Below, piece after piece: positions 16,341 through 25,325 of a stretch of DNA of 64,000 nt. Location of the stretch: positions 372,001 to 436,000 of the forward strand of contig NZ_SSMD01000001.1 in the NCBI RefSeq assembly GCF_004799325.1. The letters run 5' to 3'. Source of the DNA: Thalassobius vesicularis. Its GTDB lineage: Bacteria; Pseudomonadota; Alphaproteobacteria; Rhodobacterales; Rhodobacteraceae. Position 1 is the stretch's first letter. Each line of letters opens with the position of its first letter. The position numbers and the translations under genes were made by a program. The notes under the pieces were generated by a model. That model was not told where the DNA came from and did no database searches. It saw only the letters and a list, made by a program, of their open reading frames with translations.

Positions 16341-17396
16341 TTACTGCTGCTCGACGCCGAACCAGCTTTCGCGGATTTCCTCGTATTTGCCGTTCTCGCG
16401 CAGGGACAGCAGGGCGCGGTTGACCTCTTCGGTCAGCTGGCTGCCGGTCGGGAAGGCGATGCCGTAGTTTTCGCGCAGGAAGACCGAGCCGGTCATCTGG
16501 GCCTTACCCTGCGAGCGGGTCTTGACGTAGTAGGCCAAGATCGGGGCGTCGAAGATGATGGCGTCCAGCTCGTCGGACTCGAAGGCGGTCAGAACCTGAT
16601 CCAGACCGGCGTATTTCACATAGTCCAGATCGCGGTTGTCCATGTAGTTCGCGGCGGTCGATCCGGCGACGGTGCCGACGCGCTTGCCGTAGAGGTCGTT
16701 GACCGAGTTGACCGAGGATGTGATCGCCTCGACCGTCATGGCCGAGGTGACGTAGGCGACGAAGACCGAGACGAAGAACAGCGACACGATCACCATGGCC
16801 ACGCCCATCAGGCGGCCAAGCGCGGTGCGGGGGACGCGTTCCTCGAACCCGCCGTTGACGATCAGGTTCAGCGCCCACCAGAAGGCGGGGAACATCGCCT
16901 GCTTGGCGGGAACGGCGAAATAATCCTGATGGCGGCGTTCCAGCCACCACATCAGCATGCCGATCCCCAACAGCGCGGCAAAGGCGGCGAGGACCGAGAG
17001 GATCAGCTCTTTCTTGAACAGGGTGTCCCAGAGGGCGCTGGAATTGCTGTCCACCGGGGTCATGATCTGCAGGCCCGAGCCAAAGATCGGCTGGCTGAAA
17101 TCCATCACCTCTTCGCGGGCGGCGGTGATCGAGATGTTGGCGATCGACAGGTCGACCTGGCCGGTCTCGGCGGCCTTCAGCATGTCCCCGAATTTCTCGA
17201 ACCGTTCGATCCGGTAGGTGTGGCCCATCGAGGTTGCCAGCGCATCCCACAGGTCGATCGAGAAACCCAGATCGGTCCCGGCCAGCGACATCGAGAAAGG
17301 CGGACGCGTGACCGTGCCCACGACCAGTTCGCGGGACATGGATTTCGCGGGCCACAGTGCCAGAACTGTCACCAAAGCAAGAATGATACGCTGCAT
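16341..17396 (-). CDS. GluR0-like ligand-gated ion channel / SBP3-domain receptor
   Basis: A 351-residue protein: signal peptide (1-22), first half of a class-3 solute-binding domain (23-125), a hydrophobic helix (about 131-152), a re-entrant-loop-like segment (169-186, PAFWWALNLIVNGGFEE), a second helix (197-218, VIVSLFFVSVFVAYVTSAM), and the second half of the binding domain (225-350). This S1-channel-S2 layout is that of prokaryotic ionotropic glutamate receptors. TAAREEVMDFSQPI carries the conserved ligand-carboxylate Arg (94), and FDAPILAYY the S2 acidic residue (283). The K+ filter TVGYG of GluR0 is absent. No ABC permease or ATPase gene adjoins it. Confidence 0.8.
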   Translation of the reverse strand: MQRIILALVTVLALWPAKSMSRELVVGTVTRPPFSMSLAGTDLGFSIDLWDALATSMGHTYRIERFEKFGDMLKAAETGQVDLSIANISITAAREEVMDFSQPIFGSGLQIMTPVDSNSSALWDTLFKKELILSVLAAFAALLGIGMLMWWLERRHQDYFAVPAKQAMFPAFWWALNLIVNGGFEERVPRTALGRLMGVAMVIVSLFFVSVFVAYVTSAMTVEAITSSVNSVNDLYGKRVGTVAGSTAANYMDNRDLDYVKYAGLDQVLTAFESDELDAIIFDAPILAYYVKTRSQGKAQMTGSVFLRENYGIAFPTGSQLTEEVNRALLSLRENGKYEEIRESWFGVEQQ

Positions 17397-17462
17397 TTAC
17401 CGAATTTCCCCGTTTAAGACCGGATAGGCCATGCCGGGTAACGACGCAAGGATTTCACCGGG

Positions 17463-18563
17463 TCAAGCGGCGCGGTGCTGCAGCAGGGTCGCGGCCTCGA
17501 TCGCGCGCAGGACGGGAAACGGCGGGCGGGCGTGTTCCGGCAGGCGCGTACGATCCATCCCGGCCAGCAGCGAGGCGGCGATCTGGTCGGGCTTGCGGCG
17601 CATCCGGCCAAGGTAAAGCGATTGCATCGGGGCGCCTGCGGCCAGCACGGCCTGCGCTTGCGACAGCAGCAGTTGATGCCAGGTGACGACAGGGGGGCAG
17701 TCGACATACCAGGCCGAGACTCCGTTCACCAAGTGGCGGGCGGGCAATTGCACGGCGGGGCTGCCGAACAGGAACTCGACATCCGAGCCAGACACGCACA
17801 GCCGCTGCGAGGGCGCGACGGTGATATCGCGTTGCAGCCCGAAATAGGGCGCGCGCAGGCGGATCGGGCGGAAGCTGCCGCGCGCGGGCAGGCTGTGGCG
17901 CAGGTTGGCCAGAACCGGAACCAGATCGCCCGCAGAGGTGCGGACCAGATCGCCGCTGCGGATCTGGCGGATCGGGCGGTAGCCTTGCTCGGTCAGGATC
18001 GGGACGTCGGGGGCGAGGCTGGGCATCGGGCCGATGGGCTGGATGCTGTCGGATAACGCGGCAAAGGCGACCTGCCGGTCCATGTCGGCGGCCGAGGGGT
18101 GCTGAAAGATCGCCTGAAGATCGCCCAGCGACAGGGGCAGCGGGTTGGCCACGGGTTGCAGGTACATCCGGCCCGTGTCCAGCGATTTCACCGACAGATG
18201 CCCGGTGCGGGCGGGCGCGTCCCAGACATAGCTGACGCACAGGGTATGGCCCTGCCCGGTCAGCCCGTGATGCAGCACGGAATGCACGACACTGCCGCCC
18301 TGCGTAACCACCAGAACGACCGAGCCGTCGGGCAAGGCGTGCAGGGCAAGGCCACGCTCCCACGGGTGGAGATGGTGGTAGGACAGCAGCATTTGCGGGC
18401 GGGAATGGCAGGGCACTCCGGTTTCCAGCATCAGCGTGCCGCGCGCCAGCAGGTCGGCGGGGCCGGGGCGCTCGGGCGTGGACGCGGTCAGGCCGCCCGT
18501 GTGGAACAGGGCGGTGGTGCGGTCTGCCAGGCCAATCCAGTGCTGGGGCCAGTGCTGGGCCAT
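17463..18563 (-). CDS. Hint-domain-like protein 2 (degenerate N-terminal residue)
   Basis: About 366 residues. The N-terminal half (HWPQHWIGLADRTTALF, SVVLVVTQGGSVVHSVLHHG) has beta-strand character. From about residue 220 the sequence VPILTEQGYRPIRQIRSGDL matches the start of the roseobacter Hint domains, followed by ITVAPSQRLCVSG in place of the usual SPNHRVLV. The nucleophilic Cys that opens a Hint domain is not present (APDVPILTEQG), so self-cleavage is doubtful. Starts are possible at 18620 or 18563; the latter has a GAGG site and is used here. It is divergent from dapE. Confidence 0.7.
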   Translation of the reverse strand: MAQHWPQHWIGLADRTTALFHTGGLTASTPERPGPADLLARGTLMLETGVPCHSRPQMLLSYHHLHPWERGLALHALPDGSVVLVVTQGGSVVHSVLHHGLTGQGHTLCVSYVWDAPARTGHLSVKSLDTGRMYLQPVANPLPLSLGDLQAIFQHPSAADMDRQVAFAALSDSIQPIGPMPSLAPDVPILTEQGYRPIRQIRSGDLVRTSAGDLVPVLANLRHSLPARGSFRPIRLRAPYFGLQRDITVAPSQRLCVSGSDVEFLFGSPAVQLPARHLVNGVSAWYVDCPPVVTWHQLLLSQAQAVLAAGAPMQSLYLGRMRRKPDQIAASLLAGMDRTRLPEHARPPFPVLRAIEAATLLQHRAA

Positions 18564-18715
18564 GTCTGCGGTGCCTCGGGTGAAGCCGGGTTGTCCCGGT
18601 CTGTCTGCTGGCTTCGTCATAGCACGGGCGGGCGGGCGCGTGAATCCCCCAGCACGGGGTTTGCGCATCGGGCCGATCCGCGATAGCCAAGGAACAAAGC
18701 CGCACAGGAGCCCCC

Positions 18716-19876
18716 ATGACCAACGCCCCCCTTCCGCCCGTCGATGCCGCCGAGCTGACCGCCCGGCTGATCCGCTGCCCCTCGGTCACGCCTGACGAAG
18801 GCGGCGCGCTGGTGCTGTTGCAGGACCTGCTGGAAAGCGCAGGGTTCGACTGCACCCGCGTGGATCGCGGCGAGGTGTCGAACCTGTTCGCCCGTTGGGG
18901 TGCCAAGGGCGCGGCCAAGACATTCGGGTTCAACGGGCATACCGATGTGGTGCCGGTGGGCGATGCCGCCGCCTGGACGGTGGACCCGTTCGGAGCCGAG
19001 GTGAAGGACGGCATGATGTGGGGGCGCGGGGCGACCGACATGAAATCCGGCGTGGCGGCCTTTGTCGCGGCGGCGGTCGATCTGGTGACGCAGACGCCGC
19101 CCGATGGGGCCGTCATCATCACCATCACCGGCGATGAGGAAGGCGACGCCGTGGATGGCACCGTTGCCCTGCTGGACTGGATGGATCGCGCGCAGGAAAA
19201 GATGTCGGTTTGTCTGGTGGGTGAACCCACCTGCCCCAACGAGATGGGCGAGATGATGAAGATCGGGCGTCGCGGCTCTATGACGGCGTTCTTTACGGTG
19301 ACGGGGGTGCAGGGGCACTCGGCCTATCCGCATCGGGCCAAGAACCCGGTGCCGGCGCTGGCGCGGCTGGTGGACCGGCTGGCCAGCCATGAGTTGGATC
19401 AGGGCACGGACCATTTCGATGCCTCGACGCTGGCGGTGGTGACGTTCGACACGGGCAACCCGGCGACCAACGTCATTCCGGCGCAGTGCAAGGCGACCGC
19501 GAATATCCGCTTCAACGACGCGCATTCCAGCGCCAGCCTGACCGAGTGGTTGCAGGCCGAAGCGGACCGCGTGGCGGCTGAATACGACGTGCGGGTCGAG
19601 ATGAAGGTGAAGGTCTCGGGCGAGAGCTTTGTCACGCCGCCGGGGCCGCTGTCGCAGATGGTCAGCGCGGCGGTGCAGGCCGAAACGGGCGTGGAGCCGG
19701 TGCTGTCGACCAGCGGCGGAACCTCGGACGCGCGGTTCGTGCAGCATCACTGCCCGGTGGTCGAGTTCGGGCTGGTCGGCAAGACCATGCACCAGGTCGA
19801 TGAACGAGTGGACGTGGCGCAGATCCACCAGCTGAAGGCGATCTACGGACGCATCCTGCGGGACTATTTCGCGTGA
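18716..19876 (+). CDS. dapE: Succinyl-diaminopimelate desuccinylase
   Basis: A 386-residue M20-family metallopeptidase that hydrolyses N-succinyl-LL-diaminopimelate in lysine and peptidoglycan precursor synthesis. Metal-binding motifs: [12 protein letters not shown] (first His and Asp), [23 protein letters not shown] (catalytic Glu-Glu), LVGEPT, and the late HQVDERV His. The dimerisation domain starts at [22 protein letters not shown] precedes the ATG. The TGA overlaps the GTG of the next gene, so dapE, the acetyltransferase and the DUF2064 gene are translationally coupled. Confidence 0.96.
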   Translation: MTNAPLPPVDAAELTARLIRCPSVTPDEGGALVLLQDLLESAGFDCTRVDRGEVSNLFARWGAKGAAKTFGFNGHTDVVPVGDAAAWTVDPFGAEVKDGMMWGRGATDMKSGVAAFVAAAVDLVTQTPPDGAVIITITGDEEGDAVDGTVALLDWMDRAQEKMSVCLVGEPTCPNEMGEMMKIGRRGSMTAFFTVTGVQGHSAYPHRAKNPVPALARLVDRLASHELDQGTDHFDASTLAVVTFDTGNPATNVIPAQCKATANIRFNDAHSSASLTEWLQAEADRVAAEYDVRVEMKVKVSGESFVTPPGPLSQMVSAAVQAETGVEPVLSTSGGTSDARFVQHHCPVVEFGLVGKTMHQVDERVDVAQIHQLKAIYGRILRDYFA

Positions 19877-20292
19877 ACTGGCAGATCGAGGAGGCCGAGG
19901 GGCTGGACGAGGTCCACGCCCTGCGCCGCACCGTGTTCATCGAGGAACAGGGCGTTCCCGAGGCCGACGAATGGGATGATCTGGACGGATCGGCCGTGCA
20001 TCTGCTGGCGCGGGTGGACGGGGTGCCGGTGGGCACCGCGCGGCTGCTGATCGACGGGGACACGGGCCGGATCGGGCGCATTTGCGTGGCGCGTGCGGCG
20101 CGCGGCACGGGGCTGGGTGCGGCGTTGGTGCAGGACGGGATCGCGCGACTGCGAGCGCAGGGGCTGCGCATGGTGCGGCTGGGCGCGCAGGTCCATGCGA
20201 CCGGGTTTTACGAAAAGCTGGGCTTTGCCGTTTGCGGGCCGGTCTATGACGACGCCGGGATTGATCACCACGAGATGGAGCAGACCTTGTGA
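19873..20292 (+). CDS. GNAT-family N-acetyltransferase
   Basis: A 139-residue acetyltransferase starting at GTG within the dapE stop (GTGA overlap). Seen: the N-terminal [19 protein letters not shown], typical of the ElaA/YjcF-like subgroup, the acetyl-CoA binding signature [16 protein letters not shown] (RGxGxG/A type), and [21 protein letters not shown] followed by HHEMEQ at the end. Substrate unknown. Its stop again overlaps the next gene's GTG, so the three genes form a tight operon. Confidence 0.88.
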   Translation: MNWQIEEAEGLDEVHALRRTVFIEEQGVPEADEWDDLDGSAVHLLARVDGVPVGTARLLIDGDTGRIGRICVARAARGTGLGAALVQDGIARLRAQGLRMVRLGAQVHATGFYEKLGFAVCGPVYDDAGIDHHEMEQTL

Positions 20293-20849
20293 AAGGGACG
20301 CTGGTCATCATGCTGAAAGAGCCGGTCCCGGGGCGGGTCAAGACCCGGCTGGGGCGGGAGATCGGCATGATCCCGGCGACATGGTGGTTCCGGCATCAGG
20401 TCGCGCGCCTGCTGCGCCGGATCGAGGACCCGCGCTGGCGCGTGGTGCTGGCGGTGGCACCTGACCGGGCGGTTGGGTCTCGGGTCTGGCCGGGGCGGTT
20501 CGCGCGGGTGCCGCAGGGGCGCGGCGATCTGGGGCAGCGAATGGCGCGGCAGTTACGGGGGATGCCGCGGGGGCCGGTCTGCGTGATCGGGGCGGATATT
20601 CCGGGGGTCACACGCGCCCATGTGGCGCGGGCTTTTGCGGCTTTGGGGCGGGCCGAGGCGGTGTTCGGGCCGGCGCCGGACGGGGGCTATTGGCTGGTGG
20701 GGCTGAAGGGGCCCGTGCCGGCGGAGCTGTTCAAGGGGGTGCGGTGGTCCTCGGAGCATGCGTTGGCGGACAGCATCGCCAGTTTGCAAGGGCGGCGCGT
20801 GGCGCTGGTGGATGTGCTGGCGGATGTGGACCGGGCGGCGGATTTGTGA
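20289..20849 (+). CDS. DUF2064 / TIGR04282-type glycosyltransferase-like protein
   Basis: A 186-residue protein resembling GT-A fold nucleotidyl/glycosyltransferases of the DUF2064 group. The N-terminal LVIMLKEPVPGRVKTRLGR is the diagnostic nucleotide-binding stretch. RGDLGQRMARQL, VCVIGADIPGVT (metal-site equivalent) and FGPAPDGGYWLVGL are also characteristic. The reaction is unknown. The GTG start overlaps the acetyltransferase stop. A hairpin-tail repeat element follows the stop directly. Confidence 0.87.
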   Translation: MKGTLVIMLKEPVPGRVKTRLGREIGMIPATWWFRHQVARLLRRIEDPRWRVVLAVAPDRAVGSRVWPGRFARVPQGRGDLGQRMARQLRGMPRGPVCVIGADIPGVTRAHVARAFAALGRAEAVFGPAPDGGYWLVGLKGPVPAELFKGVRWSSEHALADSIASLQGRRVALVDVLADVDRAADL

Positions 20850-20855
20850 CGCACG

Positions 20856-20903
20856 CCGGGGGCGCTGCCCCCGGACCCCCGGGATATTTGCAAAAAGAAG
20901 AAG
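20856..20903 (+). repeat. 3'-end hairpin plus GGGATATTT...AAGAAG element (copy 2)
   Basis: A perfect 8-bp stem CCGGGGGC / GCCCCCGG (loop GCT), then ACCCCC and GGGATATTTGCAAAAAG with AAGAAG. It begins 7 bases after the DUF2064 stop, same orientation. Confidence 0.75.
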
Positions 20904-20976
20904 CCCGATGACGGGATTGTGGGTTGGCCGGTTTGCTTTGACGGGGCAGGATCGGGGCGACACAGGAGGATTTTTG

Positions 20977-21516
20977 ATGCGGTTTGGTTGGGTTTTGGCG
21001 GTGATGTTGGCGGGGCCGGTGGCGGCGCAGCAGATGAGTCACGATCACGCGATGATGCATGGTGGTGGGGCGGAAGTTCAGGCGACGCAGGCGGGGCAAT
21101 CGGCCTTTGCCGCCATTCAGGAGATCGTGGGGATTCTGGAGGCTGATCCGGCGACGGATTGGACCTTGGTCAACATTGATGCGCTGCGCGAGCATCTGGT
21201 GGACATGGATAATGTCACGTTGCGGGCCGTGGTGAGGGCGCAGCCGATCAAGGGCGGGATGGCGTTCATCGTGTCGTCCGAGGATGCGGGGGTGATTGCC
21301 TCGATCCAGCGGATGGTGGTGGCGCATGCGGCGGTGATGGATGGCGTGGACGGGATGCGGATGAAAGCCTCGGAGCGGCCATATGGTGCGATGCTGGGGA
21401 TCGAGGGCGACGAGGCCAGGCTAAGGGGGCTGGGGTTCTTCGGGATCATGGCCTCGGGGATGCACCATCAGGCGCATCATCTGGCGATCGCGCGCGGGGG
21501 CAATCCGCATCACTAG
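20977..21516 (+). CDS. Exported His/Met-rich protein of unknown function
   Basis: A 179-residue protein with a short signal peptide (MRFGWVLAVMLAGPVAAQ). The mature N-terminus is Met/His-rich (QMSHDHAMMHGGG) and the C-terminus ends GMHHQAHHLAIARGGNPHH. The middle is mainly helical (AFAAIQEIVGILEADPATDW, LREHLVDMDNVTLRA). The two clusters at the ends suggest periplasmic metal binding (copper or similar), which is inference only. A strong ACAGGAGGA precedes the ATG at 20977. It sits between the DUF2064 gene and rnr. Confidence 0.72.
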   Translation: MRFGWVLAVMLAGPVAAQQMSHDHAMMHGGGAEVQATQAGQSAFAAIQEIVGILEADPATDWTLVNIDALREHLVDMDNVTLRAVVRAQPIKGGMAFIVSSEDAGVIASIQRMVVAHAAVMDGVDGMRMKASERPYGAMLGIEGDEARLRGLGFFGIMASGMHHQAHHLAIARGGNPHH

Positions 21517-21590
21517 GCGGGGCGGGCGATTTCTGGATGTCGGACGTTTTCCCGCATGACGGCGTTTTGCGGCTGTGATAGGCGGAAGAT

Positions 21591-23852
21591 ATGAGCAACA
21601 TGCCCTCGAAATCCGAGATCCTGGATTGGATCGCGGAGAACCCGACCCTCTCTGCAAAACGTGACATCGCCAAGGCCTTTGGCATCAAGGGGGCTGCGCG
21701 GATCGACCTGAAGCGCATCCTCAAGGAGCTGGAGGACGAGGGCCATCTGGAAAAGCGCAAGAAGACCTATCGCGACCCGGATCGGCTGCCGCCTGTCAGC
21801 GTGCTGAAAATCCGCGAGATCGGGCCGGATGGCGATCTGTTCGCGCAACCGATGGAATGGCAGGGCGAGGGCGTGGAGCCGAACGTGCTGCTGATCCCGC
21901 GCGAAAGCGACCCGGCGTTGGGTGTGGGCGACCGCATTCTGGCGCGGGTGCAAGAGGTCAAGGGCGAGGACTATCACTATACCGCGCGGCTGGTGCGGCG
22001 GATCGGGCATAACCCGCACAAGGTGCTGGGCGTCTTCCGCAAGGGGGCCGAGGGCGGGCGGATCATCCCGATCGACAAGGGCGACGGCAAGGAATGGCTG
22101 GTGCCCGAGGGGGCCACTGGCGGGGCCAAGGATGGCGAGCTGGTCGAGGCGGAACAGAGCGGGCCGAAGGGGCGGATGGGTCTGCCCCGGGCGCGGATCG
22201 TGAACCGGTTGGGGGATCCGACGGCGCCCAAGGCGGTGTCGCTGATCGCCATTCACCAGCATGGCATCCCCGACGATTTCCCCGACAAGGTGATCGCCGA
22301 GGCGGATGCGATGAAGCCCGCGGGCCTGTCGGGCCGGGTGGACATGCGGGATATGCCGCTGGTCACCATCGACCCCTCGGACGCGCGCGACCACGACGAC
22401 GCGTGCTGGGCGCATGAGGATGACGACCCCAAGAACCCCGGTGGTTACGTGATCTGGGTCGCGATTGCGGATGTGGCGCATTACGTCACACCGGGCAGCG
22501 CGCTGGATCGCGAGGCGAAGAACCGGGGCAACTCCAGCTATTTCCCTGACCGGGTGGTGCCGATGCTGCCGGACCGGCTGTCGGGTGATCTGTGTTCGCT
22601 GCACGAAGGGGTGCCGCGCGCCTGTGTCGCCGTGCGGATGCAGGTGGATGCGAACGGCGTCAAGATCGGGCACCGGTTCCAGCGGGGGCTGATGCGCTCG
22701 GTCGCGTCTTTGAATTACGAAGAGGTGCAGGCGGCGCGGGACGGCAGCCCGAATGAGAAATGCGCGCCCCTGATGGATGAGGTGATTGCACCGCTTTACG
22801 AGGCCTATGCCCTGCTGGATCGCGCCCGCAAGAACCGCCAGCCGCTGGACCTGGACCTGCCGGAACGCAAGGTCGTGCTGTCGGACGAAGGCAAGGTTCT
22901 GTCGGTGAATTTCCGCGACCGGCTGGACGCGCACAAGCTGATCGAAGAGTTCATGATCCTAGCCAACGTGGCTGCGGCCGAGACGCTGATTCAGCGCAAA
23001 TCCCCGCTGTTGTTCCGGGTGCACGAGGAACCCAGCCCCGAGAAACTGGAGGCGCTGCGCGAGACGGCGACCTCGGCCGGGTTGACGCTGGCCAAGGGGC
23101 AGGTGCTGCAAACGCGCCACCTGAACGCGCTGCTGAACGCCGCCGAGGGCACGGATTTCGACGAGCTGATCAACATCTCGACCCTGCGGGCCATGACGCA
23201 GGCCTATTACAGCCCGGTGAATTTCGGCCATTTCGGGCTGGCGCTGCGGAACTACGCGCATTTCACCTCGCCCATCCGGCGGTATTCGGACCTGATCGTG
23301 CATCGCGGGCTGATCAGCGCGCATAAATGGGGTGATGATGGCCTCAGCCCCGAGGATATCGAGCGGCTGGAAAGCACGGCGACGCATATCAGCGATACCG
23401 AGCGGCGGTCCATGATGGCCGAACGGGACACGACGGATCGCTACCTGGCGGCCTTCCTGTCCGAACGTGTGGGCAACGAATTCACCGGGCGCATCAGCGG
23501 CATCGCCAAGTTCGGCGTCTTCGTGCGGATGGACGAAACCGGCGCGGACGGGCTGATCCCAATCCGCTCGCTTGGCCGGGAATATTTCCACTACGACCGC
23601 GAAAGCAACACGCTGATGGGCGCCGATACCGGCCTGACCCTGGGGCTGGGCCAGCGCGTCACCGTGAAACTGACCGAGGCGCTGCCCGTCACCGGCGGCA
23701 TCGCGCTGGAGCTTGTCAGCCTGGACGGCAAAGACTTCCCGCGCGGCCCCTCGGCCGGACGCGGCAAGCCGGGCAAGCGGCAACTGGGCCGCGCCAAGGC
23801 CAAGGCCGCCAAGGTCAAACGCAAGGTCGAACGCACCCGGCGGAACAAATAA
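21591..23852 (+). CDS. rnr: Ribonuclease R
   Basis: A 753-residue processive 3'-5' exoribonuclease that degrades structured RNA, rRNA fragments and tmRNA-tagged messages. Order of domains: N-terminal winged-helix-like (about 1-60), cold-shock domains (about 70-220), the RNB catalytic core beginning DMRDMPLVTIDPSDARDHDDA (metal-binding aspartates), with YFPDRVVPMLPDRLS, FTSPIRRYSDLIVHR and an S1 domain (about 635-715, EFTGRISGIAKFGVFVRM). A Lys/Arg-rich tail closes the protein, as usual for RNase R. An alternative start is the ATG at 21600. Confidence 0.96.
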   Translation: MSNMPSKSEILDWIAENPTLSAKRDIAKAFGIKGAARIDLKRILKELEDEGHLEKRKKTYRDPDRLPPVSVLKIREIGPDGDLFAQPMEWQGEGVEPNVLLIPRESDPALGVGDRILARVQEVKGEDYHYTARLVRRIGHNPHKVLGVFRKGAEGGRIIPIDKGDGKEWLVPEGATGGAKDGELVEAEQSGPKGRMGLPRARIVNRLGDPTAPKAVSLIAIHQHGIPDDFPDKVIAEADAMKPAGLSGRVDMRDMPLVTIDPSDARDHDDACWAHEDDDPKNPGGYVIWVAIADVAHYVTPGSALDREAKNRGNSSYFPDRVVPMLPDRLSGDLCSLHEGVPRACVAVRMQVDANGVKIGHRFQRGLMRSVASLNYEEVQAARDGSPNEKCAPLMDEVIAPLYEAYALLDRARKNRQPLDLDLPERKVVLSDEGKVLSVNFRDRLDAHKLIEEFMILANVAAAETLIQRKSPLLFRVHEEPSPEKLEALRETATSAGLTLAKGQVLQTRHLNALLNAAEGTDFDELINISTLRAMTQAYYSPVNFGHFGLALRNYAHFTSPIRRYSDLIVHRGLISAHKWGDDGLSPEDIERLESTATHISDTERRSMMAERDTTDRYLAAFLSERVGNEFTGRISGIAKFGVFVRMDETGADGLIPIRSLGREYFHYDRESNTLMGADTGLTLGLGQRVTVKLTEALPVTGGIALELVSLDGKDFPRGPSAGRGKPGKRQLGRAKAKAAKVKRKVERTRRNK

Positions 23853-23893
23853 GCGGGCGGTCGCGGATCGCGGCCCCTGCCCATTTGCGCGCT

Positions 23894-23921
23894 TTGACGG
23901 GGCCGGGTTTCGCGATAGACT
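23894..23921 (+). promoter_or_regulatory. Predicted promoter of the transglycosylase gene
   Basis: TTGACG (23894-23899), 16-base spacer, TAGACT (23916-23921), 35 bases before the ATG. Confidence 0.55.
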
Positions 23922-23956
23922 CTGCTTAAAGGTCCACAAGAACAACGAGGCCGGGC

Positions 23957-25240
23957 ATGAGCATCAAGACGATTCTGGCAGCCGCTGCGCTGCTTTCTTT
24001 TGGCACGTCGGCACAGGCTAGCGCCGTGACCGAGTCGCTGCGGCCACAACCGCGCCCCGACGCGCAACTGGCCAGCGCCGAGGTGCGCCTGTCCACCTCG
24101 AACCTGGGGTTCCAACGCTGGATCCGGCTGTTCCGCGCGCGTGCCAATGCGGCGGGCATCCATAACAGCACGCTGGACCGCGCCTTTGACGGGGTGCAGT
24201 ACAACACCGACGTGATCCAGCGCGACCGCAACCAGTCGGAATTCACCAAGACGCTGTGGGAATACCTGGACAGCGCCGCCTCGGACACGCGGGTGTCGAA
24301 CGGCAAGGCGGCCCTGCGCGACCATAACCGCGTGCTGCGCCAGATCGAGGCGAAATACGGCGTCGACAAAGAGGTGGTGGCCGCGATCTGGGGCCTGGAA
24401 AGCGCCTATGGCACCTTCCGCGGCAAGAACGACATCGTCGAGTCGCTGGCCACGCTGGCCTATGACGGGCGGCGCGGAAAATTCTTTGAACAACAGCTGA
24501 TCGCGGCGCTGAAGATCCTGCAATCGGGCGACGTGGACGCGCGGCACATGACCGGTTCCTGGGCCGGGGCGATGGGGCACACACAGTTCATCCCGACCTC
24601 GTACCTGGCCTATGCGGTGGATTTCACCGGCGACGGCAAACGCGACATCTGGAGCGAAAATCCCGCCGACGCGCTGGCCTCGACCGCCGCCTACCTGGCG
24701 CGGCACGGCTGGGTGAAAGGCCAACCCTGGGGCGTCGAGGTGAAACTGCCAGCCAAGTTCAACTACGCGCTGGCCAACCGCAAAATCCAGAAATCCCCGT
24801 CGGAATGGGCGCGGCTGGGGGTGACCGACATGTCCGGGCTTGCGGTGCCGAACCACGGCCAGGCCTCGCTGTTGCTACCGGCGGGCTCGGATGGCGCGGC
24901 GTTCCTGATCTTCAAGAACTTCTCGGTGATCGAGACCTACAATGCTGCCGACGCCTACGTGATCGGCGTCGGCCACCTCAGCGACCGCCTGAAAGGCGGC
25001 TCGAAGATTCAGGCCAACTGGCCCCGCGGTGACCGCGCCCTGACCTTCGTTGAACGCAAGGAAATGCAGCACCTGCTGACCGAGCGCGGCTTCAACACCA
25101 AGGGCGTGGACGGCCGGATCGGCCCGCTGACGATCGACGCCGTGCGCGATTTCCAACGCGCGCAGGGGCTGACACCGGACGGATACCCGTCGCTCAGGCT
25201 GCTGAAACGGCTGCGTCAGGGACAGAAATACAGCCGCTGA
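23957..25240 (+). CDS. MltB-type lytic murein transglycosylase with peptidoglycan-binding domain
   Basis: A 427-residue periplasmic enzyme: signal peptide 1-22 (SFGTSAQAS), SLT_3/MltB catalytic domain (about 35-330), and a C-terminal PG_binding_1 domain (about 365-425, LLTERGFNTKGVDGRIG). The catalytic Glu is Glu148 in IWGLESAYGTFRG. Further family blocks are SWAGAMGHTQFIPTSYLAYAVDF, DGKRDIWSENPADALASTAAYL and NYNAADAYVIGVGHLSD-like strands. It cleaves glycan strands to 1,6-anhydro ends. No lipobox is present, so it is soluble periplasmic rather than a lipoprotein like E. coli MltB. Confidence 0.94.
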   Translation: MSIKTILAAAALLSFGTSAQASAVTESLRPQPRPDAQLASAEVRLSTSNLGFQRWIRLFRARANAAGIHNSTLDRAFDGVQYNTDVIQRDRNQSEFTKTLWEYLDSAASDTRVSNGKAALRDHNRVLRQIEAKYGVDKEVVAAIWGLESAYGTFRGKNDIVESLATLAYDGRRGKFFEQQLIAALKILQSGDVDARHMTGSWAGAMGHTQFIPTSYLAYAVDFTGDGKRDIWSENPADALASTAAYLARHGWVKGQPWGVEVKLPAKFNYALANRKIQKSPSEWARLGVTDMSGLAVPNHGQASLLLPAGSDGAAFLIFKNFSVIETYNAADAYVIGVGHLSDRLKGGSKIQANWPRGDRALTFVERKEMQHLLTERGFNTKGVDGRIGPLTIDAVRDFQRAQGLTPDGYPSLRLLKRLRQGQKYSR

Positions 25241-25253
25241 AACGGCCTTCTGG

Positions 25254-25311
25254 CTTCTTTCTGATCCAAATACTCACGGTGCGACATCCCGGCCTTTGCA
25301 ACGCCGGGATG
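25254..25311 (-). repeat. 3'-end hairpin plus GAGTATTT...AAAGAAG element (copy 3)
   Basis: On the minus strand: a perfect 9-bp stem CATCCCGGC / GCCGGGATG, then TCGCACC and GTGAGTATTTGGATCAG with AAAGAAG. It follows the serB stop by about 15 bases, in the serB orientation. Confidence 0.75.
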
Positions 25312-25325
25312 AGTGCCATCCGGCC

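Noticed and set aside
17455-19239. 594-codon minus-strand frame overlapping Hint protein 2 and dapE
   Set aside because: It runs out of frame with the Hint protein and antisense to dapE; the sequence is Pro/Arg-rich noise.
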